From the NCBI RefSeq assembly GCF_029637485.1, contig NZ_CP069128.1, positions 248,001 through 312,000 on the forward strand: a DNA stretch of 64,000 nucleotides. The letters are read 5' to 3'. Every line of letters begins with the position of its first letter. Position 1 is the stretch's first letter. Below the pieces are notes generated by a model that was not told the origin of the DNA, searched no databases, and was given only the letters and a program-made list of their open reading frames with translations. Shown here piece by piece: positions 18,957 to 28,878 of the stretch. Origin of the DNA: Sphingomonas sp. LHG3406-1 (GTDB taxonomy: Bacteria > Pseudomonadota > Alphaproteobacteria > Sphingomonadales > Sphingomonadaceae). The translations under genes and the position numbers were made by a program.

Positions 18957-19223
18957 TTAGGTTCTGCGTCTAAGTAGGCGATAGAGCAGCACGCCAGTGA
19001 ACCACCCGCCGATAACTCCAAGCGTTGGCCAAAGCGGTCCGAAGAGGAAGTCGAGCGCACTTGTGGAGGTGAGGGCATCTGGGTTCTGGCTTTGCCACCA
19101 CCAGATGTAAGCGAACATGGTAACCGGGATGGAAGGCAATAGCACGCAGCCATACTCCGGCTTCGCTAAACCGAAGACCAACCCGAGAACGAAGCCGCCC
19201 AATACCCAGATTTCGATAGTCAT
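18957..19223 (-). CDS. Small hypothetical membrane protein
   Basis: An 88-residue protein with three hydrophobic segments: about residues 3-20 (IEIWVLGGFVLGLVFGL), 27-45 (VLLPSIPVTMFAYIWWW) and 65-83 (FGPLWPTLGVIGGWFTGVLL), ending in the basic tail LLRRRT. I do not recognise the family. ATG 19223 is chosen as the start of the first hydrophobic helix; 12 upstream in-frame codons look non-coding. The DNA is visibly lower in GC than its neighbours and the 3' end abuts a dispersed hairpin repeat, so acquisition is possible. It stands alone between the atp terminator and paaZ. Confidence 0.6.
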   Translation of the reverse strand: MTIEIWVLGGFVLGLVFGLAKPEYGCVLLPSIPVTMFAYIWWWQSQNPDALTSTSALDFLFGPLWPTLGVIGGWFTGVLLYRLLRRRT

Positions 19224-19280
19224 GCTTGGCGAGCATAGGGCTGCACTGATTGTCCGCAATTGGTCGGAAGCAGGCCGTCG

Positions 19281-21305
19281 TCAGGGCACGTTCTCCGTCA
19301 GAAGATCGTAGGTCGCGACCAGCTCGTCCTTTTGGTTGAAGATCTCGACCGCCCAGCGCACGACGCCCGTTTCTTCGCTTTTCAGCGACTTGGACCGCAC
19401 CGTCAGCTCCACCCGCATCGAATCGCCCGGATAGAGCGGCGTCAGGAAGCGGAGGTTCTCGAGACCAGTGTTGGCCAGTACGGGACCCGGGTCGGGATCG
19501 ACGAACAGGCCGGCGGCGAAGCTCAGGATCAGGTAGCCGTGCGCCACCCGGCCCTCGAAGATCGGCGAAGCCTTGGCCGCTTCCTCGTCCATGTGGGCGT
19601 AGAAGGTGTCGCCGGTGAAATGGGCGAAATGTTCGATGTCCTCGATGGAGACCGTGCGCGAGGCGGTGCGAAGCGTGTCGCCGATCGACAGCTCGTTCAT
19701 GCGCTTGCGGAAAGGATGGGAGTCGATGACGTGCTTGGGGCCGCCGGGAATATACTGGCTGGTGACCGCCGCAATCATCGCCGGCGAGCCCTGCAGTGCG
19801 GTGCGCTGCATGTAGTGGGTGACGCCGCGGATGCCGCCCATCTCCTCGCCGCCGCCCGCGCGTCCTGGACCGCCGTGGACGAGGACGGGAAGGGGCGAGC
19901 CGTGGCCAGTCGAGTCCTTGCCGCTCACGCGGTCGATGACGAGCATCCGCCCGTGGAAGGCACCGGCACCGAGGATGAAGTCGCGTGCGGCGTCGCCCGA
20001 ATGGGTGAAGAGCGACAGCGCGAGGCTGCCCTTACCGCGGTTCGCCAGCCTCACCGCATCGCCGAGATCGGCATAGGGCATGACCGTGGCGACCGGCCCG
20101 AAGGGCTCGACATCGTGGACCGCCTCGCAGGCCCAGGGATCGTCGGTCCGCAGAAGGACGGGCGACATGAAGGCACCGCCGCCAGGGCCGATGACGCCAT
20201 CGAGATCGCCGGCGGCGATGCGCGCACCGGCGGCGGTGATGGCGGCAACGGCTTCCCGGACGCTGTCGCGTTGCGCTTGACTGACGAGCGCGCCCATATC
20301 GGTTTCCTTCGCGCGCGGGTCGCCGACCGACAGACTGGCGAGTCTCGCCGCGATCGCCTGTTCGGCGTCGTCGAGGTAGTCGGAAGGGACCATGGCGCGG
20401 CGGATGGCGGTGCACTTCTGCCCCGCCTTAACCGTCATTTCGTTGACGACTTCGGCGACGAACAGGTCGAACTCGGGCGTCCCCGGGGCCGCGTCGGGGC
20501 CGAGGACCGAGGCATTGAGGCTGTCCTGCTCGGCGATGAACTTGACGCTTTCGCGCTGGATGACCGGATGGCTTCGCAGCTTGAGCGCGGTCTGGGCCGA
20601 GCCGGTGAAGCTGACGACATCCTGGCCGGTCAGATGGTCGAACAGGTCACCAACTCCGCCGACCACCAGCTGCGCGGCGCCGGGCGGAAGGATACCGGCC
20701 TCGATCATCACCCGGAACGCCGCCTCGGCAAGCCAAGCGGTGGCGCTGGCCGGCTTCACGATGGCCGGAACGCCCGCAAGCAGGGCGGGGGCGAGCTTCT
20801 CCAGCATTCCCCAGATTGGGAAGTTGAAGGCGTTGATGTGGACGGCGACGCCCTGCAGCGAGGTGTAGACGTGCTGGCCCTGGAACAGGCCGCTCTTGCT
20901 CAGCGGCTCGAGCTGGCCGTCGAGCAGGACATGAGCATCGGGCAGCTCGCGGCGGCCCTTGCTGGAGAAACTGAGGAGGGTGCCGGCGCCGCCTTCGATG
21001 TCGATCCAGCCATCCTTGCGAGTCGCCCCGGTCGCATAGTTGAGCGCGTACAGCTCCTCCTTGCGGGCGAGGATGGCGAGGCCGAGCGCCTTCAGCATGC
21101 GCGCGCGCTCGTGGAAGGTCAGGGCGCGCAGCGCCGGCCCGCCGACGTCGCGGGCGAAGCGGGCCATGGCTCCGAAGTCGAGGCCGCCCGAGCCGGTGAG
21201 GGCGACGGCCGATCCGTCGATGGCGCTCGGAAGTTCGGTCAGGCTGGCGGCGTCGCCGGGCGTCCATTCACCGCGTGCGAAGTTGAGGAGCTGCTGGGTC
21301 TTCAT
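19281..21305 (-). CDS. paaZ: PaaZ: oxepin-CoA hydrolase / semialdehyde dehydrogenase
   Basis: A 674-residue bifunctional enzyme of aerobic phenylacetate degradation. It opens the oxepin-CoA ring and oxidises the resulting aldehyde to 3-oxo-5,6-dehydrosuberyl-CoA. Residues 1 to about 515 are an aldehyde dehydrogenase domain (FNFPIWGMLEKLAPALLAG, catalytic Cys in KAGQKCTAIRRA); about 530-674 are a MaoC/hot-dog hydratase domain (FAHFTGDTFYAHMDE, GRVAHGYLILS). This fused order and length match PaaZ. ATG 21305 is preceded by GGAGCA. A PaaG homologue lies less than 1 kb away on the same strand; the oxygenase genes paaABCE and the ligase paaK are not in the window. Confidence 0.92.
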   Translation of the reverse strand: MKTQQLLNFARGEWTPGDAASLTELPSAIDGSAVALTGSGGLDFGAMARFARDVGGPALRALTFHERARMLKALGLAILARKEELYALNYATGATRKDGWIDIEGGAGTLLSFSSKGRRELPDAHVLLDGQLEPLSKSGLFQGQHVYTSLQGVAVHINAFNFPIWGMLEKLAPALLAGVPAIVKPASATAWLAEAAFRVMIEAGILPPGAAQLVVGGVGDLFDHLTGQDVVSFTGSAQTALKLRSHPVIQRESVKFIAEQDSLNASVLGPDAAPGTPEFDLFVAEVVNEMTVKAGQKCTAIRRAMVPSDYLDDAEQAIAARLASLSVGDPRAKETDMGALVSQAQRDSVREAVAAITAAGARIAAGDLDGVIGPGGGAFMSPVLLRTDDPWACEAVHDVEPFGPVATVMPYADLGDAVRLANRGKGSLALSLFTHSGDAARDFILGAGAFHGRMLVIDRVSGKDSTGHGSPLPVLVHGGPGRAGGGEEMGGIRGVTHYMQRTALQGSPAMIAAVTSQYIPGGPKHVIDSHPFRKRMNELSIGDTLRTASRTVSIEDIEHFAHFTGDTFYAHMDEEAAKASPIFEGRVAHGYLILSFAAGLFVDPDPGPVLANTGLENLRFLTPLYPGDSMRVELTVRSKSLKSEETGVVRWAVEIFNQKDELVATYDLLTENVP

Positions 21306-21543
21306 CGGGCTGCTCCGGGCAGAGAAAAGAAAATTCGGGTAGTCGTCCACTTCGTCCAGTTTGCCCTTCTTGTCCATTTCACCATAGGAAAAGGGGCGAG
21401 GACGGGGGTCGTATCGGGGCCAGGCATCGCTTGGGCGATGACGGCTGAAAGCCTATTGTTCAAGCCTTGCAGCGCCGCGCCGCGGTCATGTGTTGACGTG
21501 TCGCTAACCATCTATGGTGGCGAGGCATTCAGCCGGGCCGACG

Positions 21544-22062
21544 ATGCTCCGCCCCATGAGCCTCGCACTGCTTCTTGCCGCGTCGGCCAATGCGCTGACC
21601 CCGACCTTGCCGCCGCGCCGGACGGACGATCTCGCCCGGCGAATGCTGGTCGTGCACAACCAGGCGAGGGCGGAAGTGGGCGCGCCGCCGCTGCAGTGGG
21701 ACGAGGGCCTAGCGCAGAGCGCCGCCAGCTACGGACCGCGCCTCGCCGCGCTCGGCCGGCTGGTCCATTCCCCACGCGAGGATCGGCCCGGTCAGCGCGA
21801 GAACCTGGCGATGGACCTCGACTGGCGCGGCACGCCCGAGAGCATGGCAACCATGTGGGTGGACGAGAAGAGCCTGTTCGTGCCCGGCACCTTCCCGGAG
21901 GTGACCCGGACGGGGCGCTGGGAGGATGTCGCCCATTACACGCAGATGATCTGGAAGGGCACGACCCATGTCGGCTGCGCCATCCATGACGAGAAGGGCT
22001 GGCGCTACCTGATCTGCCGCTATTCGCCGCCGGGCAACCGGGACGGGAACGTCGTTCCTTAA
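21544..22062 (+). CDS. CAP-domain (SCP/PR1-like) secreted protein
   Basis: A protein of about 172 residues with an N-terminal signal peptide (MLRPMSLALLLAASANA) and a CAP domain: HNQARAEVGAPPLQWDEGLA early in the domain and the classical signature HYTQMIWKGTTHVGCA near the end, followed by ICRYSPPGN. Two cysteines near the C-terminus can form the usual disulphide. CAP proteins are extracytoplasmic and their bacterial role is generally unknown; this one is most like the short eukaryotic-type CRISP domains. ATG 21556 is an alternative start. It is divergent from paaZ and convergent with paaG, so it interrupts what might otherwise be a paa cluster. Confidence 0.85.
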   Translation: MLRPMSLALLLAASANALTPTLPPRRTDDLARRMLVVHNQARAEVGAPPLQWDEGLAQSAASYGPRLAALGRLVHSPREDRPGQRENLAMDLDWRGTPESMATMWVDEKSLFVPGTFPEVTRTGRWEDVAHYTQMIWKGTTHVGCAIHDEKGWRYLICRYSPPGNRDGNVVP

Positions 22063-22098
22063 GCTGACGGTCGCTCGTGCTGAGCGGTCCGGACGAAA

Positions 22099-22881
22099 TC
22101 AACAGCCTCTGTAGGTGGCCGGTCTCTTCTCAAGGAAGGCCGCGACGCCTTCCCGATAATCCTCGGTGAAGCCCAGCCGGCGCATCTCGTCCCGCTGAAG
22201 GTCGAGTTCCTGGTCAAGGGTGCGCTCGCCGCTGGTGCGGACGATCCGTTTGATGGCGGCAAGGCCAAGCGGGGGCAGGGACGCGAGCTTCCTCGCCAGG
22301 GCGTCCACTTCGGCGTCTAGCGCTTCGTCGTCGACGCATTTCCAGATTAAGCCCCAGTCGGCGGCCTTCTCCGCCGGCAGCGGCTCGGCGGTGAGGGCGA
22401 GGCCGAGGGCGCGGGCCTGGCCGACGAGGCGGGGCAGGTGCCAGCTTCCGCCACTGTCGGGGATCAGGCCCAGGTTGGCGAAGCTCTGGATAAACCTTGC
22501 TGATCGCCCCGCGACAACCAGGTCGCAGGCGAGCGCGACGTTGGCGCCGGCACCGGCGGCAACGCCGTTGACACGCGCGATGACCGGCTGGCTCATGGTG
22601 GCGAGACGGCGGATGAGCGGGTTCCAGCTCTGCTCAACCGTCTCGCCGAGGTCGACCGCCTGACCTGGCGCGACCGCGCGATCGTTGAGGTCCTGGCCGG
22701 CGCAGAAGCCGCGCCCGGCACCGGTCAGCACGACGACGCGCGCGCTTCCTTCGACCCGGTCGAGCGCTTCGCGGAGTTCGGCGTGCATGGCGGCGGTAAA
22801 GCTGTTCAGCCGGTCGGGCCGGTTGAGCGTGATCCGGGCGACGCCGCCGTCTTCGTCGACGAGAATGGTGGGTTCGTTCAT
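22099..22881 (-). CDS. paaG: PaaG: 1,2-epoxyphenylacetyl-CoA isomerase
   Basis: A 260-residue crotonase-fold enzyme. The block LTGAGRGFCAGQDLNDR is nearly diagnostic for PaaG, which isomerises ring-1,2-epoxyphenylacetyl-CoA to the oxepin; VNGVAAGAGAN supplies the oxyanion hole, and LGLIPDSGGSWHLPRLVG and DYREGVAAFLEKR are also PaaG-like. Its product feeds PaaZ, encoded about 0.8 kb away on the same strand. ATG 22881 overlaps the end of the PqqD-like gene by four bases (ATGA), so it is coupled to an ABC exporter-PqqD pair, which is an unusual context for a catabolic enzyme. Confidence 0.9.
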   Translation of the reverse strand: MNEPTILVDEDGGVARITLNRPDRLNSFTAAMHAELREALDRVEGSARVVVLTGAGRGFCAGQDLNDRAVAPGQAVDLGETVEQSWNPLIRRLATMSQPVIARVNGVAAGAGANVALACDLVVAGRSARFIQSFANLGLIPDSGGSWHLPRLVGQARALGLALTAEPLPAEKAADWGLIWKCVDDEALDAEVDALARKLASLPPLGLAAIKRIVRTSGERTLDQELDLQRDEMRRLGFTEDYREGVAAFLEKRPATYRGC

Positions 22882-23147
22882 GCTTCGACCTTCTCGATCA
22901 GTCCTTCGGCCTCGAGCTGGCCGAGCAGCTCCGCCACGTCCGCTTCGCACTCCTCAGGATCGACGTCGAACCGTTCGAGGAGGTCGGCGACAATCTCGCT
23001 GATGCTCCGGGCGCGGTCGAGAAGTTTCCAGACGCTGGCGCTCACCCCTTCCATGCCGAAGGCGAAGCCGCGAACAGCCTGCAGCGCCACCACATCCTCG
23101 CCGACGTCGGCGGACAGGGCATCGGGGGAATGGCGGAAGCGGGTCAT
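22878..23147 (-). CDS. PqqD-like peptide chaperone (RRE domain)
   Basis: An 89-residue protein of the PqqD/lasso-B1 family: a small winged helix-turn-helix called a RiPP recognition element, which in characterised systems binds the leader of a precursor peptide. Visible family hallmarks are the start MTRFRHSPD, the beta segment VRGFAFGMEGVSASVWKLLD and the alternating acidic helix DPEECEADVAELLGQLEAEGL. It lies 17 bp downstream of an ABC exporter and overlaps paaG. No precursor peptide was found adjacent. B2-type and HprK-like proteins that normally accompany B1 proteins occur 12-15 kb away in the same window. Confidence 0.82.
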   Translation of the reverse strand: MTRFRHSPDALSADVGEDVVALQAVRGFAFGMEGVSASVWKLLDRARSISEIVADLLERFDVDPEECEADVAELLGQLEAEGLIEKVEA

Positions 23148-23164
23148 GGCACGAAAGTCCGGTG

Positions 23165-24958
<1,794 letters not shown>

Positions 24959-25075
24959 GGCGCGCGACGGGTAGCAGGGGAGGTGAGGCGGATAAAGGGC
25001 AGGGCGCGGCCCTCTTGCAAGCGGACCCTTTCCGAGCCATGCCGGTTGTCCCGGGGAAGGGAACTTACAAAGTCG

Positions 25076-26296
25076 ATGCTCTACGACGCCTATGAAGTGC
25101 AGCGGTCCTGGCTGGCCGGTGCAAGCCAACTCGCCAACCTTTCCGCCAACTGGCTGAACAGCACCGCCAACCCCTTGAGCTATCACGGGATGAGCGGGAT
25201 CGTGGCGGCGAGCCTCGACGTCTTTGCCCATGCCGCCGCGCCGCGCGGCAAGCCGGCGTTCGGAATCGAGAGGGTGACCCTCGACGGGGCCGAGCTTCCC
25301 GTCCGCGAGGAGATTGTCGACCGGCTGCCGTTCGGCCAGCTCAAGCACTTCGTGAAGGAAGGCGCGCCGGAGGGGCAGCCCCGGCTGCTGATCGTGGCCC
25401 CGATGTCGGGTCATTTCGCGACCCTGCTGCGCGGCACGGTCGAGCGGCTGCTGCCCGGCCATGACGTCTTCATCACCGACTGGCGCGACGCCAAGCTGGT
25501 GTCGATGAAGGAGGGCGGCTTCGACCTCGACGACTATATCGACTACCTCGTCCGCTGGCTGGACCGCATCGGTCCGGGCGCGCACATGCTGGCGGTGTGC
25601 CAGCCGAGCGTGCCCGCCTTTGCCGCCACGGCAATCATGAACGCCGACAACCATCCGGCGACCCCGAAGAGCCTGACCATGATGGGTGGGCCGGTCGACA
25701 CGCGCGAGGCGCCGACGGCGGTCAACACGCTGGCGACCGAGCGGCCCCACGCCTGGTTCCAGCAGAATGTCGTCTGCACCGTGCCCAGCATGTATCCGGG
25801 CCAGGGGCGGCGGGTCTATCCGGGCTTCCTGCAACTCGCCGGCTTCATGACCATGAACCTCGGCTCGCACCTCATCAGCCACTGGGAGATGTTCAAGCAT
25901 CTGGTCGAGGGGGACGACGAGAGCGCCGACGCGACGCGCGCCTTCTACGACGAATATCGTTCGGTCTGCGACATGACGGCCGAATTCTACCTCCAGACGG
26001 TGGACGTGGTGTTCCAGCGCCACCTCTTGCCCAAAGGCGAGATGATGCATCGCGGGCGGCGGGTCGATCCGGGCGCGATCACCAAGACGGCGCTGCTGGC
26101 GATCGAAGGCGAGCGGGATGATATCTCGGGTGTTGGCCAGACCAAGGCGGCGCTCAAGGTGGCGACAGCGCTGAACCCTGAAGACAAGAAGTATCATCTT
26201 GCCAAGGGCGTCGGCCATTACGGCATCTTCAACGGCCGCAAGTGGCGCGAGAAGATCGCGCCGGTGGTCGAGCGCTTCATCGCCGACCACGACTGA
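25076..26296 (+). CDS. phaZ: Intracellular polyhydroxyalkanoate depolymerase
   Basis: Degrades stored PHA granules in the cytoplasm, releasing hydroxyacids. The 406-residue protein has the alpha/beta hydrolase layout of intracellular PhaZ: the lipase-like box uses cysteine rather than serine (AVCQPSVP, Cys175), as in the Ralstonia-type enzymes. It begins with MLYDAYEVQRSW, the typical PhaZ start, and has the expected catalytic His near the end in GVGHYGIFNG and no signal peptide. ATG 25076 has GGGAAGGG about 15 bases upstream. It is divergent from the ABC exporter and ends at a strong hairpin terminator. Confidence 0.93.
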   Translation: MLYDAYEVQRSWLAGASQLANLSANWLNSTANPLSYHGMSGIVAASLDVFAHAAAPRGKPAFGIERVTLDGAELPVREEIVDRLPFGQLKHFVKEGAPEGQPRLLIVAPMSGHFATLLRGTVERLLPGHDVFITDWRDAKLVSMKEGGFDLDDYIDYLVRWLDRIGPGAHMLAVCQPSVPAFAATAIMNADNHPATPKSLTMMGGPVDTREAPTAVNTLATERPHAWFQQNVVCTVPSMYPGQGRRVYPGFLQLAGFMTMNLGSHLISHWEMFKHLVEGDDESADATRAFYDEYRSVCDMTAEFYLQTVDVVFQRHLLPKGEMMHRGRRVDPGAITKTALLAIEGERDDISGVGQTKAALKVATALNPEDKKYHLAKGVGHYGIFNGRKWREKIAPVVERFIADHD

Positions 26297-26309
26297 GCAG
26301 ATATCAAAG

Positions 26310-26344
26310 GGGCCGGCTTCGCAGATCGCGGAGCCGGCCCTTCT
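26310..26344 (+). terminator. Hairpin terminator after phaZ
   Basis: Arms GGGCCGGCTTCGC (26310-26322) and GCGGAGCCGGCCC (26328-26340): 13 pairs with one wobble, loop AGATC, then TTCT. It lies between the convergent phaZ and the small secreted-protein gene and may serve both. Confidence 0.85.
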
Positions 26345-26372
26345 CGTATGCTGTTTCCGGTCGTAGGGACGC

Positions 26373-26801
26373 TCAGGCCGGGCTGATGGCGATCAGGTCG
26401 CCCTCGTCCTCATCGTTCGAAAGCAGAAGCGCGGCGAGGCCGCCGACGACTGCAAGGCCGGCGAGCAGCGGCAGGATTGCAAAACCGTTGCCGGTTGCAA
26501 TCGGGGCTGGCGCGCCGAGCGGGGCGGCTTCGGCCTGCGGCGGCGGAACGGGAGCGTCGGTCGCCGGAAGCACGCAGCCCGGCGCACCCTGCGCGGCGTT
26601 GGCGGCCATCGAGGCGGCGGCGCCGGCAGCAGAGGACCCGCACAGCGCCTGGCTCGATGCCGGGGAGGCAAAGGCGCTGAGCGCTGCCCACGGGCTGTAG
26701 CTGGCGGCCTGAGGGACGCGTGCGGCGGCCGCAGCAGGTGCCGAGGCGAGCAGGCTGGCGCAGCTCAATCCCACGAGCGGGCTGAAGCGACGAAAATTCA
26801 T
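26373..26801 (-). CDS. Hypothetical secreted protein with C-terminal membrane helix and acidic tail
   Basis: A 142-residue protein with a signal peptide (about residues 1-26, ending APAAAAA), an Ala/Pro-rich mature region with two cysteines (54 and 76) that could pair, one C-terminal hydrophobic helix (about 107-127, FAILPLLAGLAVVGGLAALLL) and a tail SNDEDEGDLIAISPA. ATG 26801 is supported by AAGGGGG just upstream. The helix followed by an acidic tail differs from PEP-CTERM proteins, whose tail is basic. Similar short proteins with an acidic C-terminal end sit next to polysaccharide genes in sphingomonads as I recall them; function is unknown. It is divergent from the first exopolysaccharide gene. 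Confidence 0.65.
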   Translation of the reverse strand: MNFRRFSPLVGLSCASLLASAPAAAAARVPQAASYSPWAALSAFASPASSQALCGSSAAGAAASMAANAAQGAPGCVLPATDAPVPPPQAEAAPLGAPAPIATGNGFAILPLLAGLAVVGGLAALLLSNDEDEGDLIAISPA

Positions 26802-26964
26802 GAATACCCCCTTCACGGCTGCTGAATGAACAAGGCCGTCCTCCACGCTCTAACCACAGAAGGCCTCCAGAGTTGCAACCAATGCGGATTGATTGTCGCC
26901 AAGGTGGCATCCATGCCGCCAGTGCGGCTTGAAAGTCACGGCGGCGCCTCTAAGCGCTCGCATC

Positions 26965-28086
26965 GTGACGAAGGCTCCGCTTCTCCTGGTCGGCAACAGC
27001 AGCTGGAACCTGGCGCACCAGCGTGCCGGTCTGATCCGGGGTCTGACGAAGCACAGAGAATGGTCGCTCGAGGCGGTCGTGCCGGACGGAGACGTGCCGG
27101 TCGGCGCGCTACCGACCTATCGCATTCCGCTGTCGCCTGACGGCACCGCGCCACTGGCCGAACTGCGCAGCGTGGCGGCGCTGATCGCGATCATGCGGCA
27201 GGTGCGTCCGGCGGCGGTGCTCGGCTTCACGCCCAAGGGCAACATCTATGCCGGCCTGGCGGCGCGGGCGACCGGGACGCCCTTCCTGCCGAATGTATCG
27301 GGTCTCGGAACCGGCTTCATTCGCGGCGGGCTTCTGCTCAAGGTACAGGCGGCACTCTACCGCGAGGCGTTCCGGCCGGCGCCGACCGTCTTCTTCCAGA
27401 ACCGCGACGATGCGGCGCTGTTCGAGCGCATGGGACTGGTGCGCGCCGCGCAGGTGCGGTTGATTCCGGGTTCGGGAGTCGATTGCGACGCCTTCCGCCC
27501 GCAGCCCTTGCCTTCGCGGGCCGAGGGAGAGGCGAAGCTGCTGTTCGTCGGGCGGCTGCTGGGCGACAAGGGCGTTCGGGAATTGGCCGGAGCGATGCGG
27601 CTGCTGAAGCCGCGCTTCCCCAAACTCGAACTGACCTTGCTCGGGCCGCAAGGAGCCGCCAACCGGACGGCCGTTGGTGCCGAGGAACTGCAGGGCTGGA
27701 TCGGCGAGGGCCTGCTGAGCCATGCGGGCGAGACGAGCGACGTGCGGCCGTTCATCGCCAGGGCCGATGCCGTCGTCCTGCCTTCCTATCGGGAGGGCAT
27801 GCCGCGGGCCCTGCTCGAGGCGGCGGCGATGGGCCGGCCCCTGCTGGCGTCGGACGTGCCAGGATGCCGCGAGATCGTTCGGGACGGGGTGAACGGGCTG
27901 TCGTTCGACGTCCGCTCGGTCGAGGCGCTGGCGGCAGCGATCGAGCATTTCCTTGGCGCATCGGCAGAGCAGCGGACTATCTGGGCGAAGGCGTCCCGGT
28001 CCATTGCCGAGCGGGAGTATGACGAGCGGCTGGTGGTCGACGCCTATCGCGAGGCGCTCATCGCGTTGACAGGAAAAGCGGGTTAG
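26965..28086 (+). CDS. Family 4 glycosyltransferase
   Basis: A 373-residue GT-B fold enzyme that probably adds a sugar during exopolysaccharide repeat-unit assembly at the cytoplasmic face of the membrane. The C-terminal donor-binding half shows LLFVGRLLGDKGVRELAGA and the GT4 motif SYREGMPRALLEAAAMGRP with the conserved pair of glutamates. The N-terminal half has GFTPKGNIYAGLAA. GTG 26965 is chosen because the family starts with this KAPLLLVGNSSW strand. It opens the plus-strand exopolysaccharide gene group. The sugar donor and linkage cannot be read from sequence. Confidence 0.88.
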   Translation: MTKAPLLLVGNSSWNLAHQRAGLIRGLTKHREWSLEAVVPDGDVPVGALPTYRIPLSPDGTAPLAELRSVAALIAIMRQVRPAAVLGFTPKGNIYAGLAARATGTPFLPNVSGLGTGFIRGGLLLKVQAALYREAFRPAPTVFFQNRDDAALFERMGLVRAAQVRLIPGSGVDCDAFRPQPLPSRAEGEAKLLFVGRLLGDKGVRELAGAMRLLKPRFPKLELTLLGPQGAANRTAVGAEELQGWIGEGLLSHAGETSDVRPFIARADAVVLPSYREGMPRALLEAAAMGRPLLASDVPGCREIVRDGVNGLSFDVRSVEALAAAIEHFLGASAEQRTIWAKASRSIAEREYDERLVVDAYREALIALTGKAG

Positions 28087-28095
28087 GCGCGCGCG

Positions 28096-28878
28096 ATGCT
28101 CCGCCGCTTCTTCTCCTCCGCCCGCGCGCCGGCTCGCGGCAAGACCGGTTGGCGCGCCTATGTGGTGGGCGACGTCCACGGCCGCCTCGATCTGCTCGAC
28201 GATCTGCTGGTGCGGATCGCCGCCGACCATGGCGGTCGTCCGCCAGCGCACGGCCTGCTGGCATTCGTCGGCGACCTCATCGATCGCGGACCGGACAGCG
28301 CCGGGGTGATCGAGCGCATCCGCACCCTCAAGCTGACGGGTTTCCGCATCGTGGCGCTGGCTGGCAATCATGAAGAGGTGCTGCTGCAGATCCTCGCCGG
28401 GGACCACCGGCAGGTGACGGGTTGGCTGCGCTTCGGCGGGGCCGAGGCGCTGGCGAGCTATGGCGTGGACGCGGACGCTCTGGCCGCGCTGGCGCCGAAA
28501 GAGGCGCAGGCGGAGATCGCCAGAGGCATTCCCGGCGAGCATCGAGCCTTTCTCGAGCAGCTCGGCGATACCCTGCGCTTCGGCGATTATCTGATCGTAC
28601 ATGCGGGCATCAGGCCCGGCGTGCCGCTCGAGCAGCAGGTGCTGGCCGACCTTCGCTGGATCCGCGAGCCGTTCCTGTCCGATACGCGCGACCATGGCGC
28701 GACGATCGTCCATGGCCATACAATCGCCGATCGCGTCGAAGCGGTCGGGTCGCGGATCGGAATCGACACGGGTGCCTATGCGACGGGTCGGCTGACCGCG
28801 CTGGCGATCGAAGGCGATCGCAAATGGCTGATCGACACGGTCGACGGCATGCATGAAGGAGATCTCAATCGTGTTTGA
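28096..28878 (+). CDS. PPP-family metallophosphoesterase (serine/threonine phosphatase-like)
   Basis: A 260-residue cytoplasmic phosphatase with the three metal-binding motifs of the PPP family: GDVHG at residues 25-29, [10 protein letters not shown] near 57-66 and GNHEE near 90, plus later histidines in VHAGIRPG and [10 protein letters not shown]. Bacterial relatives remove phosphate from Ser/Thr/Tyr or from diadenosine polyphosphates. Its place between a glycosyltransferase and an epimerase, and 2 kb from a bacterial tyrosine kinase, makes it a candidate counter-phosphatase to that kinase. It begins 10 bp after the glycosyltransferase stop and overlaps the epimerase gene by 26 bases. Confidence 0.87.
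   Translation: MLRRFFSSARAPARGKTGWRAYVVGDVHGRLDLLDDLLVRIAADHGGRPPAHGLLAFVGDLIDRGPDSAGVIERIRTLKLTGFRIVALAGNHEEVLLQILAGDHRQVTGWLRFGGAEALASYGVDADALAALAPKEAQAEIARGIPGEHRAFLEQLGDTLRFGDYLIVHAGIRPGVPLEQQVLADLRWIREPFLSDTRDHGATIVHGHTIADRVEAVGSRIGIDTGAYATGRLTALAIEGDRKWLIDTVDGMHEGDLNRV

Noticed and set aside
19260..21989. 909-codon open frame antisense to paaZ and running into the CAP gene
   Set aside because: It covers a certain PaaZ gene on the opposite strand and has no motifs; a shadow.
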